NCBI RefSeq assembly: GCF_946481145.1
Contig: NZ_CAMLMJ010000002.1
Span: 62,001-126,000 of the forward strand
Direction: 5' to 3'
Origin: an uncultured Sediminibacterium sp.
GTDB taxonomy: Bacteria > Bacteroidota > Bacteroidia > Chitinophagales > Chitinophagaceae
Length of the DNA: 64,000 bases
Positions 46,689 to 55,264 of the stretch are shown here, piece by piece; the first letter of the stretch is position 1, and every line of letters starts with the position of its first letter. The notes beneath the pieces were generated by a model. The model was not told where the DNA came from. It searched no databases and worked only from the letters and a program-made list of their open reading frames with translations. A program made the position numbers and the translations under genes.

Positions 46689-47420
46689 ATGAAAAAAATA
46701 TTACCAGCACTTATTGTCTTCCTCTGCTCCTGTTCATCAACCAAATATTTCAGGAAACTGGATAAAGAGGAAAAACAAGCCATTAGGGAAAACAAAAAAT
46801 GGGTTCAGGTTTCAAAAGATGAAGCTCATATACTCATTATGACCACTAAAGGAAATATGGTTGTGAAACTATACAACCAAACCCCATTACATCGCGATAA
46901 TTTTCTTTCAAAAGTTAATGCCGGCTTTTATGATAGCTTATTGTTTCACAGGGTAATTAATCGTTTTATGATTCAGGGAGGAGATCCCAATAGTAAATAT
47001 GCCAAGGCAGATACACGCATTGGTGGTGGTGCTGCACCTGGCGGTCTTATTCCTGCTGAATTCAGAACAGATCAGCATATTTTTCATCAACGCGGTGCAC
47101 TGGCTGCTGCCCGTAGTGAAAACCCAGAGAAAGCAAGTAGTAATTGCCAGTTCTATATTGTACAAAGACCTGCCTGGCGAAAATCGGAATTAGACAGTAC
47201 AATTACAGCCCGAAAACTGGTATTAACAGACGAACAAAAAACATTGTATACAACTGTTGGTGGCACCCCACATCTTGATGGGGGCTACACTGTTTTTGGA
47301 GAATTACTCCAGGGTTTTGAAGTACTCGATTCTATTGCAGCAGTACCCACCAAAAGCGACAGACCACTTAATGAAGTCCGCATGCGAATGTTTCTACTGA
47401 ACAAACCTAAAACCAGGTAG
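46689..47420 (+). CDS. Cyclophilin-type peptidyl-prolyl isomerase, lipoprotein
   Basis: A lipoprotein signal (MKKILPALIVFLCSCSS) is followed by a cyclophilin domain (about 45-240). Core motifs are FHRVINRFMIQGGDP, LAAARSENPEKASSNCQFYIV and GGYTVFGELLQGFEVLDSI. An insertion of about 25 residues (around 165-185) after the FYIV strand is usual in Bacteroidota members. It should assist folding of exported proteins at the membrane. It follows the HD gene by 23 bp. Confidence 0.9.
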   Translation: MKKILPALIVFLCSCSSTKYFRKLDKEEKQAIRENKKWVQVSKDEAHILIMTTKGNMVVKLYNQTPLHRDNFLSKVNAGFYDSLLFHRVINRFMIQGGDPNSKYAKADTRIGGGAAPGGLIPAEFRTDQHIFHQRGALAAARSENPEKASSNCQFYIVQRPAWRKSELDSTITARKLVLTDEQKTLYTTVGGTPHLDGGYTVFGELLQGFEVLDSIAAVPTKSDRPLNEVRMRMFLLNKPKTR

Positions 47421-47477
47421 AAAATTAAGTATTGAAGTTTGACTGGGTTCTTATAGCGAATTGTTCACAGTTTTTTT

Positions 47478-47510
47478 GACCATGGACCATGGACTATGGA
47501 CCATGGACTA
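47478..47510. repeat. CCATGG/CTATGG repeat, copy 1
   Basis: This 33-base block of GACCATGG / GGACTATGG units matches, as reverse complement, 31 of 33 bases of the left part of the palindrome at 53920-53952. It lies just before the cyclophilin terminator. Confidence 0.75.
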
Positions 47511-47516
47511 AAAACC

Positions 47517-47541
47517 AAACCCGGATAAAATACCCGGGTTT
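47517..47541 (+). terminator. Terminator downstream of the cyclophilin gene
   Basis: AAACCCGG (47517-47524) pairs with CCGGGTTT (47534-47541), nine-base loop, followed by TTCCTGTTTT. Confidence 0.75.
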
Positions 47542-47555
47542 TCCTGTTTTAACAA

Positions 47556-47677
47556 CAGGCAGTAGGTTTACATAGGACCAATTATTGCTTGCTCAACCTA
47601 GCGGCTGTTACAGAATCACACCCCCCGACGTGATCAGTAACAGCCTCAATAGGTTTATAAGATAAAGGCAGTGCCTG
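47556..47677. ncRNA. Candidate structured RNA in intergenic DNA
   Basis: A nested stem is visible: AACCTA (47595-47600) with TAGGTT (47650-47655); GGCTGTTAC (47603-47611) with GTAACAGCC (47637-47645); ATCAC (47615-47619) with GTGAT (47630-47634), capped by ACCCCCCGAC. An outer CAGGCA (47556-47561) can pair with TGCCTG (47672-47677). Strand and function are unknown. The 443-bp gap 47421-47863 otherwise holds a repeat, a terminator and a palindrome but no gene. Confidence 0.4.
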
Positions 47678-47797
47678 ATTATCAATGAGATAGGAGGAAT
47701 CACAGTTTCTTGGTGTATTAGCATATGATTACTAATTTTAAACTGTTAAACCGGCGAAGTTTAATAACCCCTCCTTTCTAAGACCAAAATTACAATA

Positions 47798-47813
47798 GAC
47801 CTGTATACGGGTC
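47798..47813 (+). promoter_or_regulatory. Near-palindrome upstream of the PAS-LuxR gene
   Basis: GACCTGTATACGGGTC is symmetric except at one pair of positions and lies 50 bp before the start at 47864. It is a possible operator, perhaps for autoregulation. Confidence 0.4.
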
Positions 47814-47863
47814 AACTGTGAAAAGACGCAGGTGCTGGAAAGGGGAGTATTTATGATATTGTT

Positions 47864-48607
47864 ATGAGTCAGACAGCACCAACTGGATTAGGTAGTTATT
47901 CCAAAAGTTTTATCACTGATATCCCTGCAGATCTTTCTACAGAGGAAGTGAAACATTTTAATCAAACCATTCCAAAATTTCCGGAAGAAGGTATTTATAT
48001 CTATTCCTTTGCTAAAGGGCGTATGATTTATGCCAGTGGATGGGAAGAAGTATTAGGGTATAAGGATGATGAAATTACTATGTTGAAGATCGTTAACATG
48101 ACTGCCCCCGATTATGCTCCCTTTGTGCATGAAGTGAACGATAAAGCACTTATGTTTATTCATAAAACCACTACCGATCTCGACAAATACAGCTTTATGA
48201 TTGAATCAAAAAAGCTGCACAAAAATGGCACCGAAGTACCTATTGTAGCGAGAGTAGGTGTATTTGAACATGCAAACGGTAAAGTATTATCTATTATTGG
48301 TCGCTTCCAGGTAAATAGAAGTATCTATTTTGGAAAAGTGATGCGATATGCTGCATTTGGACCTGAAAAATCCGGCTTTGAAGAAGAATTAAACAAGTCT
48401 TTATTTTACCAGTACGCCATTTCTGATAAAGAAAAAGAAGCACTGGCACTTGTTGCAAAAGGTTATTCTTTTAAAGAGATTGCAAATAATTTCAATGTTT
48501 CCCAATCGGCTATTGAAAAAAGAATTATCCCCTTATATAAAAGATTCGAAGTAAAAAGTCTCACTCACCTTGTAAGCTTTGCATACGATAATCATATTCT
48601 TCCCTGA
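47864..48607 (+). CDS. PAS-domain LuxR/GerE-type transcriptional regulator
   Basis: The 247-residue protein has a PAS-like sensor (about 40-160, with ASGWEEVLGYKDDEIT) and a C-terminal GerE helix-turn-helix (about 185-245: SDKEKEALALVAKGYSFKEIANNFNVSQSAIEKRI). It lacks a receiver domain. Such proteins sense small ligands or redox state through the PAS fold. Its long upstream region holds a candidate operator palindrome. It converges on the membrane ATPase gene 11 bases downstream. Confidence 0.85.
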   Translation: MSQTAPTGLGSYSKSFITDIPADLSTEEVKHFNQTIPKFPEEGIYIYSFAKGRMIYASGWEEVLGYKDDEITMLKIVNMTAPDYAPFVHEVNDKALMFIHKTTTDLDKYSFMIESKKLHKNGTEVPIVARVGVFEHANGKVLSIIGRFQVNRSIYFGKVMRYAAFGPEKSGFEEELNKSLFYQYAISDKEKEALALVAKGYSFKEIANNFNVSQSAIEKRIIPLYKRFEVKSLTHLVSFAYDNHILP

Positions 48608-48618
48608 ACATCCTACAA

Positions 48619-49659
48619 CTAATTCGTTTGATGATTCAGGTTTATCATAGAGATTTTTTCTTCAGGGATGCCCATTTGTAATAATATCTGCTGCCAGCTA
48701 TTTTGAAGGGTATGTGCAGAAACAGCATTTACTTCTCCCAATACCCAAATGGTATTCAGGTTATTAAATGCCTGTATATTCTCAGCCGTGTAATTTCCTC
48801 CGTTCAAATGTTGCATAAAAACCGCCGGTGAAATCAATTCACCCGAATGCTTTAGTCCTGTATTCAAATCATCTATTACCAGTGTATCTGCCTCGCGCCA
48901 GTTCCAGATATTTCCTGGAACAGCTGGCATAGTTGAATTCGGTTCAATCATCCAGCTAAATAGTTTCATGGCAGTTGCATATTTGCAGGTTCTATGCTGA
49001 ATGGACCATTCATTTGCAATTGCTACACCCAAGGAAGTTTTACCTGTTTTATACGCCCCTGAAATAAGTAAATGATAGCCGCCTTTAGGTTTAGTTAAAT
49101 AGGATAGTACGGTTTGTCTGTTTGCATCATTCATAAACCAATTCCATTGACTTAACCGGAATTGAAAAGGGTATTCGGAAGCCTGCTGGTATATTTTTGT
49201 ATGATACCACCATTTAGAAGCATTGTATAACAAAAACCCTATCAACAATAAGCCAATCAGCAGATACCAGTTAAACCCAAGTAAAACACCCGCAAGAAAA
49301 GCACCGATGGCGAAAAAGCCAAGATCTGTTGCTGTATCATAAATAATATTTTTCCAGTCAGGTTCGAATAATGCGCCTTCGAGTTTTTGTTTTTTTAAAG
49401 GTTTTACCACATTATAAATTTCAAAACCTGTCCAGCAAATAGCAATCGCTATAGCGGCAATCCATGAAGCACCTTTTACGTGAAAAACATTTTTTAAAAG
49501 CAGGTAAACCAAATGTGTGGGAATAAAACCCAACATACAATGACCGCATTGGTTGGCAAGCCAACCATAACTAAGGGTAATACCTCTTTGTGAGTCTTTC
49601 CCTATAAGGTCATATTTCAATTGCATTTTTACAATTGATGCAGGTAGCTGGTGCGACAT
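48619..49659 (-). CDS. Membrane protein with C-terminal P-loop ATPase domain
   Basis: The 346-residue product has about four hydrophobic spans in its first half (about 45-58, 65-83, 112-128, 130-146) and a cytoplasmic P-loop domain after residue 185. Walker A is GAYKTGKTSL (201-210) and Walker B is TLVIDDLN (259-266), arranged as in DnaC/IstB-like AAA+ proteins. A conserved-looking YGWLANQCGHCMLGF segment precedes the first span. I do not know this architecture. An ATPase tethered to the membrane is inferred; nothing in the context names its partner. Confidence 0.65.
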   Translation of the reverse strand: MSHQLPASIVKMQLKYDLIGKDSQRGITLSYGWLANQCGHCMLGFIPTHLVYLLLKNVFHVKGASWIAAIAIAICWTGFEIYNVVKPLKKQKLEGALFEPDWKNIIYDTATDLGFFAIGAFLAGVLLGFNWYLLIGLLLIGFLLYNASKWWYHTKIYQQASEYPFQFRLSQWNWFMNDANRQTVLSYLTKPKGGYHLLISGAYKTGKTSLGVAIANEWSIQHRTCKYATAMKLFSWMIEPNSTMPAVPGNIWNWREADTLVIDDLNTGLKHSGELISPAVFMQHLNGGNYTAENIQAFNNLNTIWVLGEVNAVSAHTLQNSWQQILLQMGIPEEKISMINLNHQTN

Positions 49660-49765
49660 ATACTGACTTTATAATATAAATATAGCCACAGTCGTAAAAG
49701 ATTGCCAGGGAATTTTCCTGTAAACCTGATACGTCTGTGGCTATTTATAAAAGAAAGTATAAAAC

Positions 49766-49990
49766 TTACTCTTCTTCTGCCTTGAACAGTGGGTTTCTGC
49801 GGGTAGGGATGATCATTTTTTCATCTTCACTCAAAAACACCCAGAATTCATATAAAGCAAAAATATCACCTGGTGTTTTACTGTCGCCATGCTCGCTTCT
49901 GCGCTCATAAGGTCCCAGTATTTCACCGTTGTGCTTCAGTTCCAATAACTTCTTTTCGTGGGTCAGTTCTTTAAAACTTTCAATGGTCAT
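49766..49990 (-). CDS. Small acidic protein of unknown function
   Basis: The ATG at 49990 gives 74 residues (MTIESFKELTHEKKLLELKH...); a frame to 50011 adds seven residues. The product is charged, without a signal peptide or membrane span, and contains EFWVFLSEDEKMIIPTRRNPLF. No family recognised. It follows the pullulanase gene by 36 bp on the same strand and could be co-transcribed with it. Confidence 0.65.
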   Translation of the reverse strand: MTIESFKELTHEKKLLELKHNGEILGPYERRSEHGDSKTPGDIFALYEFWVFLSEDEKMIIPTRRNPLFKAEEE

Positions 49991-50026
49991 GCCTTTGTTG
50001 ATTTTGTGCAAATATAGGTGTATCTG

Positions 50027-52006
50027 TTATTTTCCAGCCCATACCAGGATAAACTTGTCGTAGGGGTGAATCTCAATACTATTTTCGAAAGGTTTCAGCT
50101 TATCTATATTTTCTATAGAATAGGGGAACCATTTCCCTTCAGGTATCTTAATTTTTTGATTTTGAGACGTTCCATTAAAGATGATCAGAAACTTTGTAAG
50201 ATTATCCCCTACTTCTTTTGCATTAATGGTATAAGCAATAACTCCCTCAGGTATTTTTTCCAAAAAATGTAAATGCTTGCTGATATCTTCCTGGGAACTC
50301 ATTCGGAATGAAAATCTTGTCTTTCTTAAATCGATTAAAGACTGGACAGCGCCAAATAGATTTTTATTTACTGTCTTTTGATCCCACCTTATAGCATTCA
50401 CACTATCTCCTTTATTATAGGAATTTTCTTCTCCAAATTTAGAACGGAGGAATTCTGAACCGGCATGTAAAAAAGGTATCCCCTGTGAGGTAAGCACTAT
50501 GGTGAACGCCAGCTCCTGCATTTTTTTTCTATCGGCTTCCGAAGCCTCTGGAAAAGATAATGCTATTTTGTCCCAAAGAATATTGTTATCATGGCATTCT
50601 GCATAAGTAATCACATTATCCGGTCCAGATGTGTAAGGCTCTTTTGAGTAATTAACCTTACTCATATCAATCTGTTTATGTTTACCGGATGCAACTATGC
50701 CGAATTTTACAGACTCAGTATTGGCTGTTTTTCCTGTTGCAAAGCCCCTGTCTTTAATATCAAATACACTCCCTTTAATACCATCGCGTATATCATCACT
50801 AAATACAGCTATTCCATTCAGCAAATGAGCGTTTTTCTTTACCGCACGCATCGATTCCGGTAATGGTGAAGCGCCGGCTGTCCAACCCTCTCCATATAAT
50901 AGTATATCTGGTTTTATTTTATGAAGGGTATCCGAAATAAGGTTCATGGTGGTGATATCATGAACACCCATCAGGTCGAAACGAAAGCCATCAATGTGGT
51001 ACTCTTTGACCCAGTACAATACACTTTCCATCATAAACTTCCTGAACATAGCTCTTTCGCTCGCTGTTTCATTACCACATGCAGTTGCATCAGAGAAGCT
51101 ACCATCAGCTTTCTGCCGATAATAATAACCAGGCACAAGCTGATTGAAATTGGATGTTTCAGTGAGTGCGGTATGATTATACACTACATCCATCACAACC
51201 CTTAACCCTTTTTTATGAAAGGCCTGGATCATTTGTTTCAATTCGCGGATACGCACATTCCCATCCGCTGCATTGGTACTATATGAGCCTTCAGGTACAT
51301 TGTAATGAACGGGGTCATATCCCCAGTTATATTGTTCTGTTTTAGTTTCATCAACTGAATTATAATCGTAAAATGGTAAGAGGTGAACGTGGGTAACACC
51401 CAAATCCTTTATATGATCAAGCCCCGTTGATAAGCCTGCTGCATTCTTAGTACCAGTTTCTGCCAGACCTAGAAATTTGCCTTTTTGTTTTACGCCTGAA
51501 GATGGGTGAATGGTTGCATCCCGAATATGCAGTTCATAAATAATTGCATCTGTGGGCAGGTTCTTTGCAGAAAAGTCAGGGCTTTTATCCTTCTCCCACC
51601 CTTCAGGATTGGTTTCTTTTAAATCAACTATCATTGCCCGTTGCCCGTTTAGTCCTACCGCTTTGGCATACGGATCTGTTACCTCTTTATTCCACTTACC
51701 ATCAATGGCTGCCCGATAAGTATAAAAATAACCTTTGAGGTTTTCTCTTACAACAGCCGTCCAGGTGCCAGCCGAAGCTTTCTGCATTTGAACCGACCTA
51801 TAGAGCATACCTCCTGTTCCTGTTGTATAGAGCCTTAATTCAACGGTAGTAGCAGTTGGACTCCACACGCGAAAAGTAGTATATGCGGGATAGTAGTTAA
51901 CACCCAGATCGTTTCCTGTATACGCTGGGTATTCACTAAAATTAGTTTGTGCGTAAATATTTTGCTGCATGATAATCAGGCATAACAAACCAGAAAAGTA
52001 TTTCAT
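50027..52006 (-). CDS. Type I pullulanase (GH13), secreted
   Basis: The enzyme cleaves alpha-1,6 branches of pullulan or starch. The 659-residue protein has a signal peptide (MKYFSGLLCLIIMQQNIYAQ), a CBM48-like domain (about 25-120), and the GH13 barrel. The pullulanase marker YNWGYDP is present, as are DVVYNHT, the nucleophile in GFRFDLMGVHD, the acid/base in LLYGEGWTAG and the third carboxylate in ECHDNN. Its position near GHL10 is not a full polysaccharide locus, since no SusC/SusD pair is present. Confidence 0.93.
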   Translation of the reverse strand: MKYFSGLLCLIIMQQNIYAQTNFSEYPAYTGNDLGVNYYPAYTTFRVWSPTATTVELRLYTTGTGGMLYRSVQMQKASAGTWTAVVRENLKGYFYTYRAAIDGKWNKEVTDPYAKAVGLNGQRAMIVDLKETNPEGWEKDKSPDFSAKNLPTDAIIYELHIRDATIHPSSGVKQKGKFLGLAETGTKNAAGLSTGLDHIKDLGVTHVHLLPFYDYNSVDETKTEQYNWGYDPVHYNVPEGSYSTNAADGNVRIRELKQMIQAFHKKGLRVVMDVVYNHTALTETSNFNQLVPGYYYRQKADGSFSDATACGNETASERAMFRKFMMESVLYWVKEYHIDGFRFDLMGVHDITTMNLISDTLHKIKPDILLYGEGWTAGASPLPESMRAVKKNAHLLNGIAVFSDDIRDGIKGSVFDIKDRGFATGKTANTESVKFGIVASGKHKQIDMSKVNYSKEPYTSGPDNVITYAECHDNNILWDKIALSFPEASEADRKKMQELAFTIVLTSQGIPFLHAGSEFLRSKFGEENSYNKGDSVNAIRWDQKTVNKNLFGAVQSLIDLRKTRFSFRMSSQEDISKHLHFLEKIPEGVIAYTINAKEVGDNLTKFLIIFNGTSQNQKIKIPEGKWFPYSIENIDKLKPFENSIEIHPYDKFILVWAGK

Positions 52007-52140
52007 TTGGCAGTTTATCCAGTAAGTTAAAAAGTATTATGCATACAGAAACACTTCTGCATATTTTAATACAAACAACAAACTCAAGATAATGTTGATG
52101 CTAATCTTTATGGATATGTTTTATGCATTGCTGTCCGAGG

Positions 52141-52257
52141 ATATTTGATTGCAGTAAATACACTACCTGTTATTAATAGAACACAGATTATCATGATTTT
52201 CAAGATTTATCATGATAGACCTTGAAAATCATGATAATGCGTGTTCCATCATACACG
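52141..52257. repeat. Dispersed palindromic element, copy 2
   Basis: Arms 52179-52204 and 52221-52246 pair over 26 bases with two mismatches (GAACACAGAT ... GTGTTC ends). Flanks such as CAAGATTTATCATGATA and GTTCCATCATAC match copy 1 at 42.2 kb. The 336-bp gap 52007-52342 holds no gene. Confidence 0.8.
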
Positions 52258-52342
52258 ACACCTATAGTTCGTAGCTTTCTTTACCAGGCACTCATGTATT
52301 GTATCTGATAAGTATTCCTTTATTTTTCGTTGGCTACATGGT

Positions 52343-53845
52343 CTATTTCTCACTTTCGTTACCTAGTCTGTTTACAGCCGTTACTACAATATCAGAAATC
52401 TTAATACTTTCTTTATTTCCTGAAACAATAGATTGATCTAATAGTATACTTCTGTCATTTTTATTTAATATCCGGTATCTTTTCTGTGTGCCATATTGAT
52501 AATAAACTACCCACCTGAAAACGTTATTTGATTCTGGATGTGTCCAACTGACTTTTACTTTTTCGTTTTCAGTTGTGATATCTACTGCCGGTTTTGCGGG
52601 TTTATCTCTTCCAAGCCATGGACTTTCAGGTACCAGTGCCTGTTTTTTATAAGGCCCTTCAATCAGTGCTTTAGCCATTGGCGGGTTTTTGGAAACAGAG
52701 AAAATATTCCAATGTAAAACACCCATACTCGAAGGCAACATACCCCTTGAAATCATGATCTGACTCATGATTTCATTTACATTTTTTGCACTTGTATCTC
52801 TTCCTACACTAATACCCGGCCATAAATGTCTTTGTAAAGTATTCTCCTGTTGCCACCAGCCTAACAATACCGGATAACTTTGTGGCATACGGTTAATGGG
52901 CCAGTATAACTGTGGTGCGAAATAATCAATCCAGCCCTTATTCAGCCAAAGTTTGGCATCAGCATATAATTGATCGTATTGATCAAATCCTTCAATGGAA
53001 GAAGGATATCCAGGTCGCCAGATACCAAATGGACTCAGTCCGAATTTCACGTGTTTTTTTTCGGCTTTTATTTCCTTGTACAATCGTTCAATCAATGTAT
53101 TAACCGCGTCTCTGCGCCAGTCGTCTCTCGAAAGTTTACCCCCTGACTGCTGGTAAGCTTTCCAGCTTATATCATCCGGAAAATCATCTGTACCATTATA
53201 AGAAGGGTAAGGATAAAAATAATCGTCGAAGTGAACGCCATCAATGTCATATCGTTTTACCAGATCCATTACTACTGCTGATGTATGATTCTGTGTTGCT
53301 TTTTGTGCCGGATCCATCCACCAATATCCTTCCTTTAATTTCATCACGAGTTCAGGATGCTTTTTTACAATAGATTGATCACTGATTTCTTTTCCATCTT
53401 TATGATGTGCCCTGTATGGATTTAGCCATACATGTAGTTCCATTCCTCTATCGTGAGCGGCTTCAATCCAAAATTGTAATGGATCATAAAAAGGATCGGG
53501 TGCTTTTCCCTGTTTACCCGTAAGGTAATACGACCAAGGCTCCAAAGCACTGTCGTACAATGCATCCGCCTGTGGACGCACCTGAAAAATAACTGCATTA
53601 AAATGATGTGCCTGTAGGAAATCCAATTGTTCAATAGCTTCTTTCTTTTGTTGCTCAACCGACAATCCCGGCTTACTGGGCCAATTAATATTAGCCACTG
53701 TTGCAATCCAGGCTGCCCTGAACTCCCTATCTGCTGCAAAGTTTTTTGCCGGAAGTTTATCACCTGAATGGGTTGCTCTCTTAGATGGGTTACAACAAAA
53801 AAACAATAACCCTATCAAACAAATACCAATACTATTACGATACAT
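52343..53845 (-). CDS. GHL10-type glycoside hydrolase-like lipoprotein
   Basis: The 500-residue protein has a lipobox (LIGLLFFCC) and a GHL10/DUF187 TIM-barrel. Segments are REFRAAWIATVANINWP, FQVRPQADALYDS, ELHVWLNPYRAH, YDIDGVHFDDYFYPYP and FGLSPFGIWRPG. A C-terminal fibronectin-like part (about 420-500) follows. It is a predicted outer-membrane lipoprotein; the polysaccharide or peptidoglycan substrate is unknown. Confidence 0.88.
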   Translation of the reverse strand: MYRNSIGICLIGLLFFCCNPSKRATHSGDKLPAKNFAADREFRAAWIATVANINWPSKPGLSVEQQKKEAIEQLDFLQAHHFNAVIFQVRPQADALYDSALEPWSYYLTGKQGKAPDPFYDPLQFWIEAAHDRGMELHVWLNPYRAHHKDGKEISDQSIVKKHPELVMKLKEGYWWMDPAQKATQNHTSAVVMDLVKRYDIDGVHFDDYFYPYPSYNGTDDFPDDISWKAYQQSGGKLSRDDWRRDAVNTLIERLYKEIKAEKKHVKFGLSPFGIWRPGYPSSIEGFDQYDQLYADAKLWLNKGWIDYFAPQLYWPINRMPQSYPVLLGWWQQENTLQRHLWPGISVGRDTSAKNVNEIMSQIMISRGMLPSSMGVLHWNIFSVSKNPPMAKALIEGPYKKQALVPESPWLGRDKPAKPAVDITTENEKVKVSWTHPESNNVFRWVVYYQYGTQKRYRILNKNDRSILLDQSIVSGNKESIKISDIVVTAVNRLGNESEK

Positions 53846-53919
53846 AAATCTGTTTTGTAAGCATTAAAATTACTGGAATAATGTGAATCAAGCGTGGAAG
53901 GGGGTATGTGCATGGAACC

Positions 53920-53968
53920 TAGTCCATAGACCATAGTCCATGGTCCATGGTCTATGGTCTATGGACTA
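53920..53968. repeat. CCATGG/CTATGG palindrome, copy 2
   Basis: TAGTCCATAGACCATAG (53920-53936) is exactly complementary to 53952-53968. The 15-base loop is itself made of CCATGG units. Part of it matches copy 1 at 47478-47510. Confidence 0.8.
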
Positions 53969-54042
53969 TTCGCCAGAATCCCTTCAATCCTTGATTCGTC
54001 TGAATAGTTTAGTTTTTCTACCTTCCCCTTTTATTTTTTATC

Positions 54043-54489
54043 ATGGCCTTATCCGGAAAGAAGAAAAAGATTGATGTAATCGACAAATTGCTGGAAGCAT
54101 GCTACCAGCATAATAAAGATGCCTTGTTTATCATGAGCCTGATGCACCAATACGAAGAAAGGGGCAGCCTCAGTAAAAAACAACTGGAAGGACTATTACT
54201 GAAAGCAAAAAAAGTAACCGACATACCAGCCGGCTGGATTGCTGCTGTAGAAGCCATCGTGCTGAAAATGCCCACACGCGATAAAACACCACTGAAAGAA
54301 GTTTCACCGACTAACGAAGCGCCCGACGAAAAATGGCCCGTGCTCATTGCTGGTATCCTCGATAAATACCCACAGCATAAGCGGGTATTGTTCCTTAAAG
54401 CACAGCTTGAACAAAGGAAATTACTGTCTGCTGCGGAACAACAGGAAATTGAAAAATTTCACCAGCTACTCATTACAAAGAAAAAATAG
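54043..54489 (+). CDS. Small basic helical protein of unknown function
   Basis: This 148-residue protein is lysine-rich (MALSGKKKKIDVIDKLLEAC start, ITKKK end) and mostly helical. No signal peptide, membrane span or known domain is seen. It lies immediately before the sulfur island; its stop is two bases before the first CRP-type palindrome. Whether it belongs to that system is unclear. Confidence 0.6.
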   Translation: MALSGKKKKIDVIDKLLEACYQHNKDALFIMSLMHQYEERGSLSKKQLEGLLLKAKKVTDIPAGWIAAVEAIVLKMPTRDKTPLKEVSPTNEAPDEKWPVLIAGILDKYPQHKRVLFLKAQLEQRKLLSAAEQQEIEKFHQLLITKKK

Positions 54490-54491
54490 AC

Positions 54492-54535
54492 TGTGATAAA
54501 AGTCACACCCGGCTTTTTTTATCGGTTTAGATTTG
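54492..54535 (+). promoter_or_regulatory. CRP-type operator A and promoter of the Crp-family gene
   Basis: TGTGATAAAAGTCACA (54492-54507) is a perfect TGTGA-N6-TCACA palindrome. A consensus -7 box TAGATTTG (54528-54535) follows; its last base is 35.5 bp from the palindrome centre. The palindrome is followed by a T run (54514-54520), so a terminator for the upstream gene is an overlapping possibility. Confidence 0.75.
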
Positions 54536-54556
54536 TAGATTATCTAACTTGTGTGC

Positions 54557-55207
54557 ATGGTACCTATTGAGATCATACAAAAACATTTCCCTTTTTTTGA
54601 GAAAGAGCTGCAGGAGCAGATAGCTGCTGTGGGTGAAGTAAAGGAGTTCGACCCGGGCGATATACTCATGAAAACGGGTCAGAATATACGTTCTACCATG
54701 CTGGTTGTTACGGGTCTTATTAAAATATTCAGGGAAGACGAAGAAGGGAATGAGTTCTTTATGTACTACCTGCAGCCTGGTCAGGCCTGTGCTCTGTCGA
54801 TGGTATGCGCCATTAAACAGGAAACCAGCCAGATTATGGCTAAAACAGTAAAGAACACCGAAGTAATTGCCATTCCGCTTACTTATATGGACCAGTGGAT
54901 GGCCAATCATAAAAGCTGGTATCATTTTGTGGTAAGCAGCTATCGCGATCGTTTTGAAGATATGTTACAGACGATCGACCATATTGCTTTCAGGAATATG
55001 GATGAAAGACTGGTATTTTACCTGAAACAACACCAGGATACTACTAATTCAAACCTCCTTTCCATTTCCTTTACGGAAATAGCCCAGGAGTTAAACTCTT
55101 CCCGTGAAGTAATTTCAAGGCTCATGAAGAAACTGGCCGAAAAGGGCATGATTACACAACATAAATCACATATTGAGATCGTGAACCTGCATAAGTGGGA
55201 CACGTGA
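54557..55207 (+). CDS. Crp/Fnr-family transcriptional regulator with C-x5-C sensor
   Basis: The 216-residue protein has a cNMP-binding-type beta-roll (about 10-115), a dimer helix and a winged HTH (about 165-210). The recognition helix SSREVISR (181-188) keeps the R-E-x3-R pattern by which E. coli CRP reads TGTGA, matching the palindromes in this island. It lacks the N-terminal cysteines of Fe-S FNR. Two cysteines, C78 and C84 (QACALSMVCAI), sit after the beta-roll and could sense persulfide or thiol state (inference). The ATG at 54557 is preferred over GTG at 54551. It lies downstream of operator A, so autoregulation is likely. Confidence 0.92.
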   Translation: MVPIEIIQKHFPFFEKELQEQIAAVGEVKEFDPGDILMKTGQNIRSTMLVVTGLIKIFREDEEGNEFFMYYLQPGQACALSMVCAIKQETSQIMAKTVKNTEVIAIPLTYMDQWMANHKSWYHFVVSSYRDRFEDMLQTIDHIAFRNMDERLVFYLKQHQDTTNSNLLSISFTEIAQELNSSREVISRLMKKLAEKGMITQHKSHIEIVNLHKWDT

Positions 55208-55247
55208 TATTTATCACGAATCGAATAATGACTTATAACCATCTTTG
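55203..55247 (+). promoter_or_regulatory. CRP-type operator B and promoter of the TauE-like gene
   Basis: CGTGATATTTATCACG (55203-55218) includes the regulator's stop codon. The -7-like CATCTTTG (55240-55247) ends 36.5 bp from the palindrome centre and lies 17 bp before the next ATG. Confidence 0.75.
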
Positions 55248-55264
55248 CCCTAATAATTAAGAAA

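Noticed and set aside
47478..47510. Short tandem units considered as a CRISPR remnant
   Set aside because: Units are 8-9 bases with no spacers of constant length, and no cas gene is nearby.
47615..47634. ATCAC...GTGAT as a sixth CRP-type site
   Set aside because: The half-sites are in the opposite order (TCAC first) with a wider spacer and form the inner stem of the structured element.
50027..53845. Pullulanase and GHL10 genes as a polysaccharide utilisation locus
   Set aside because: No SusC/SusD pair, regulator or transporter is present, and a 336-bp repeat-bearing gap separates the two genes.
54492..54520. Operator A read purely as an intrinsic terminator
   Set aside because: The stem is only five base pairs, and the same core recurs at four other sites without a T run; an extra terminator role cannot be excluded.
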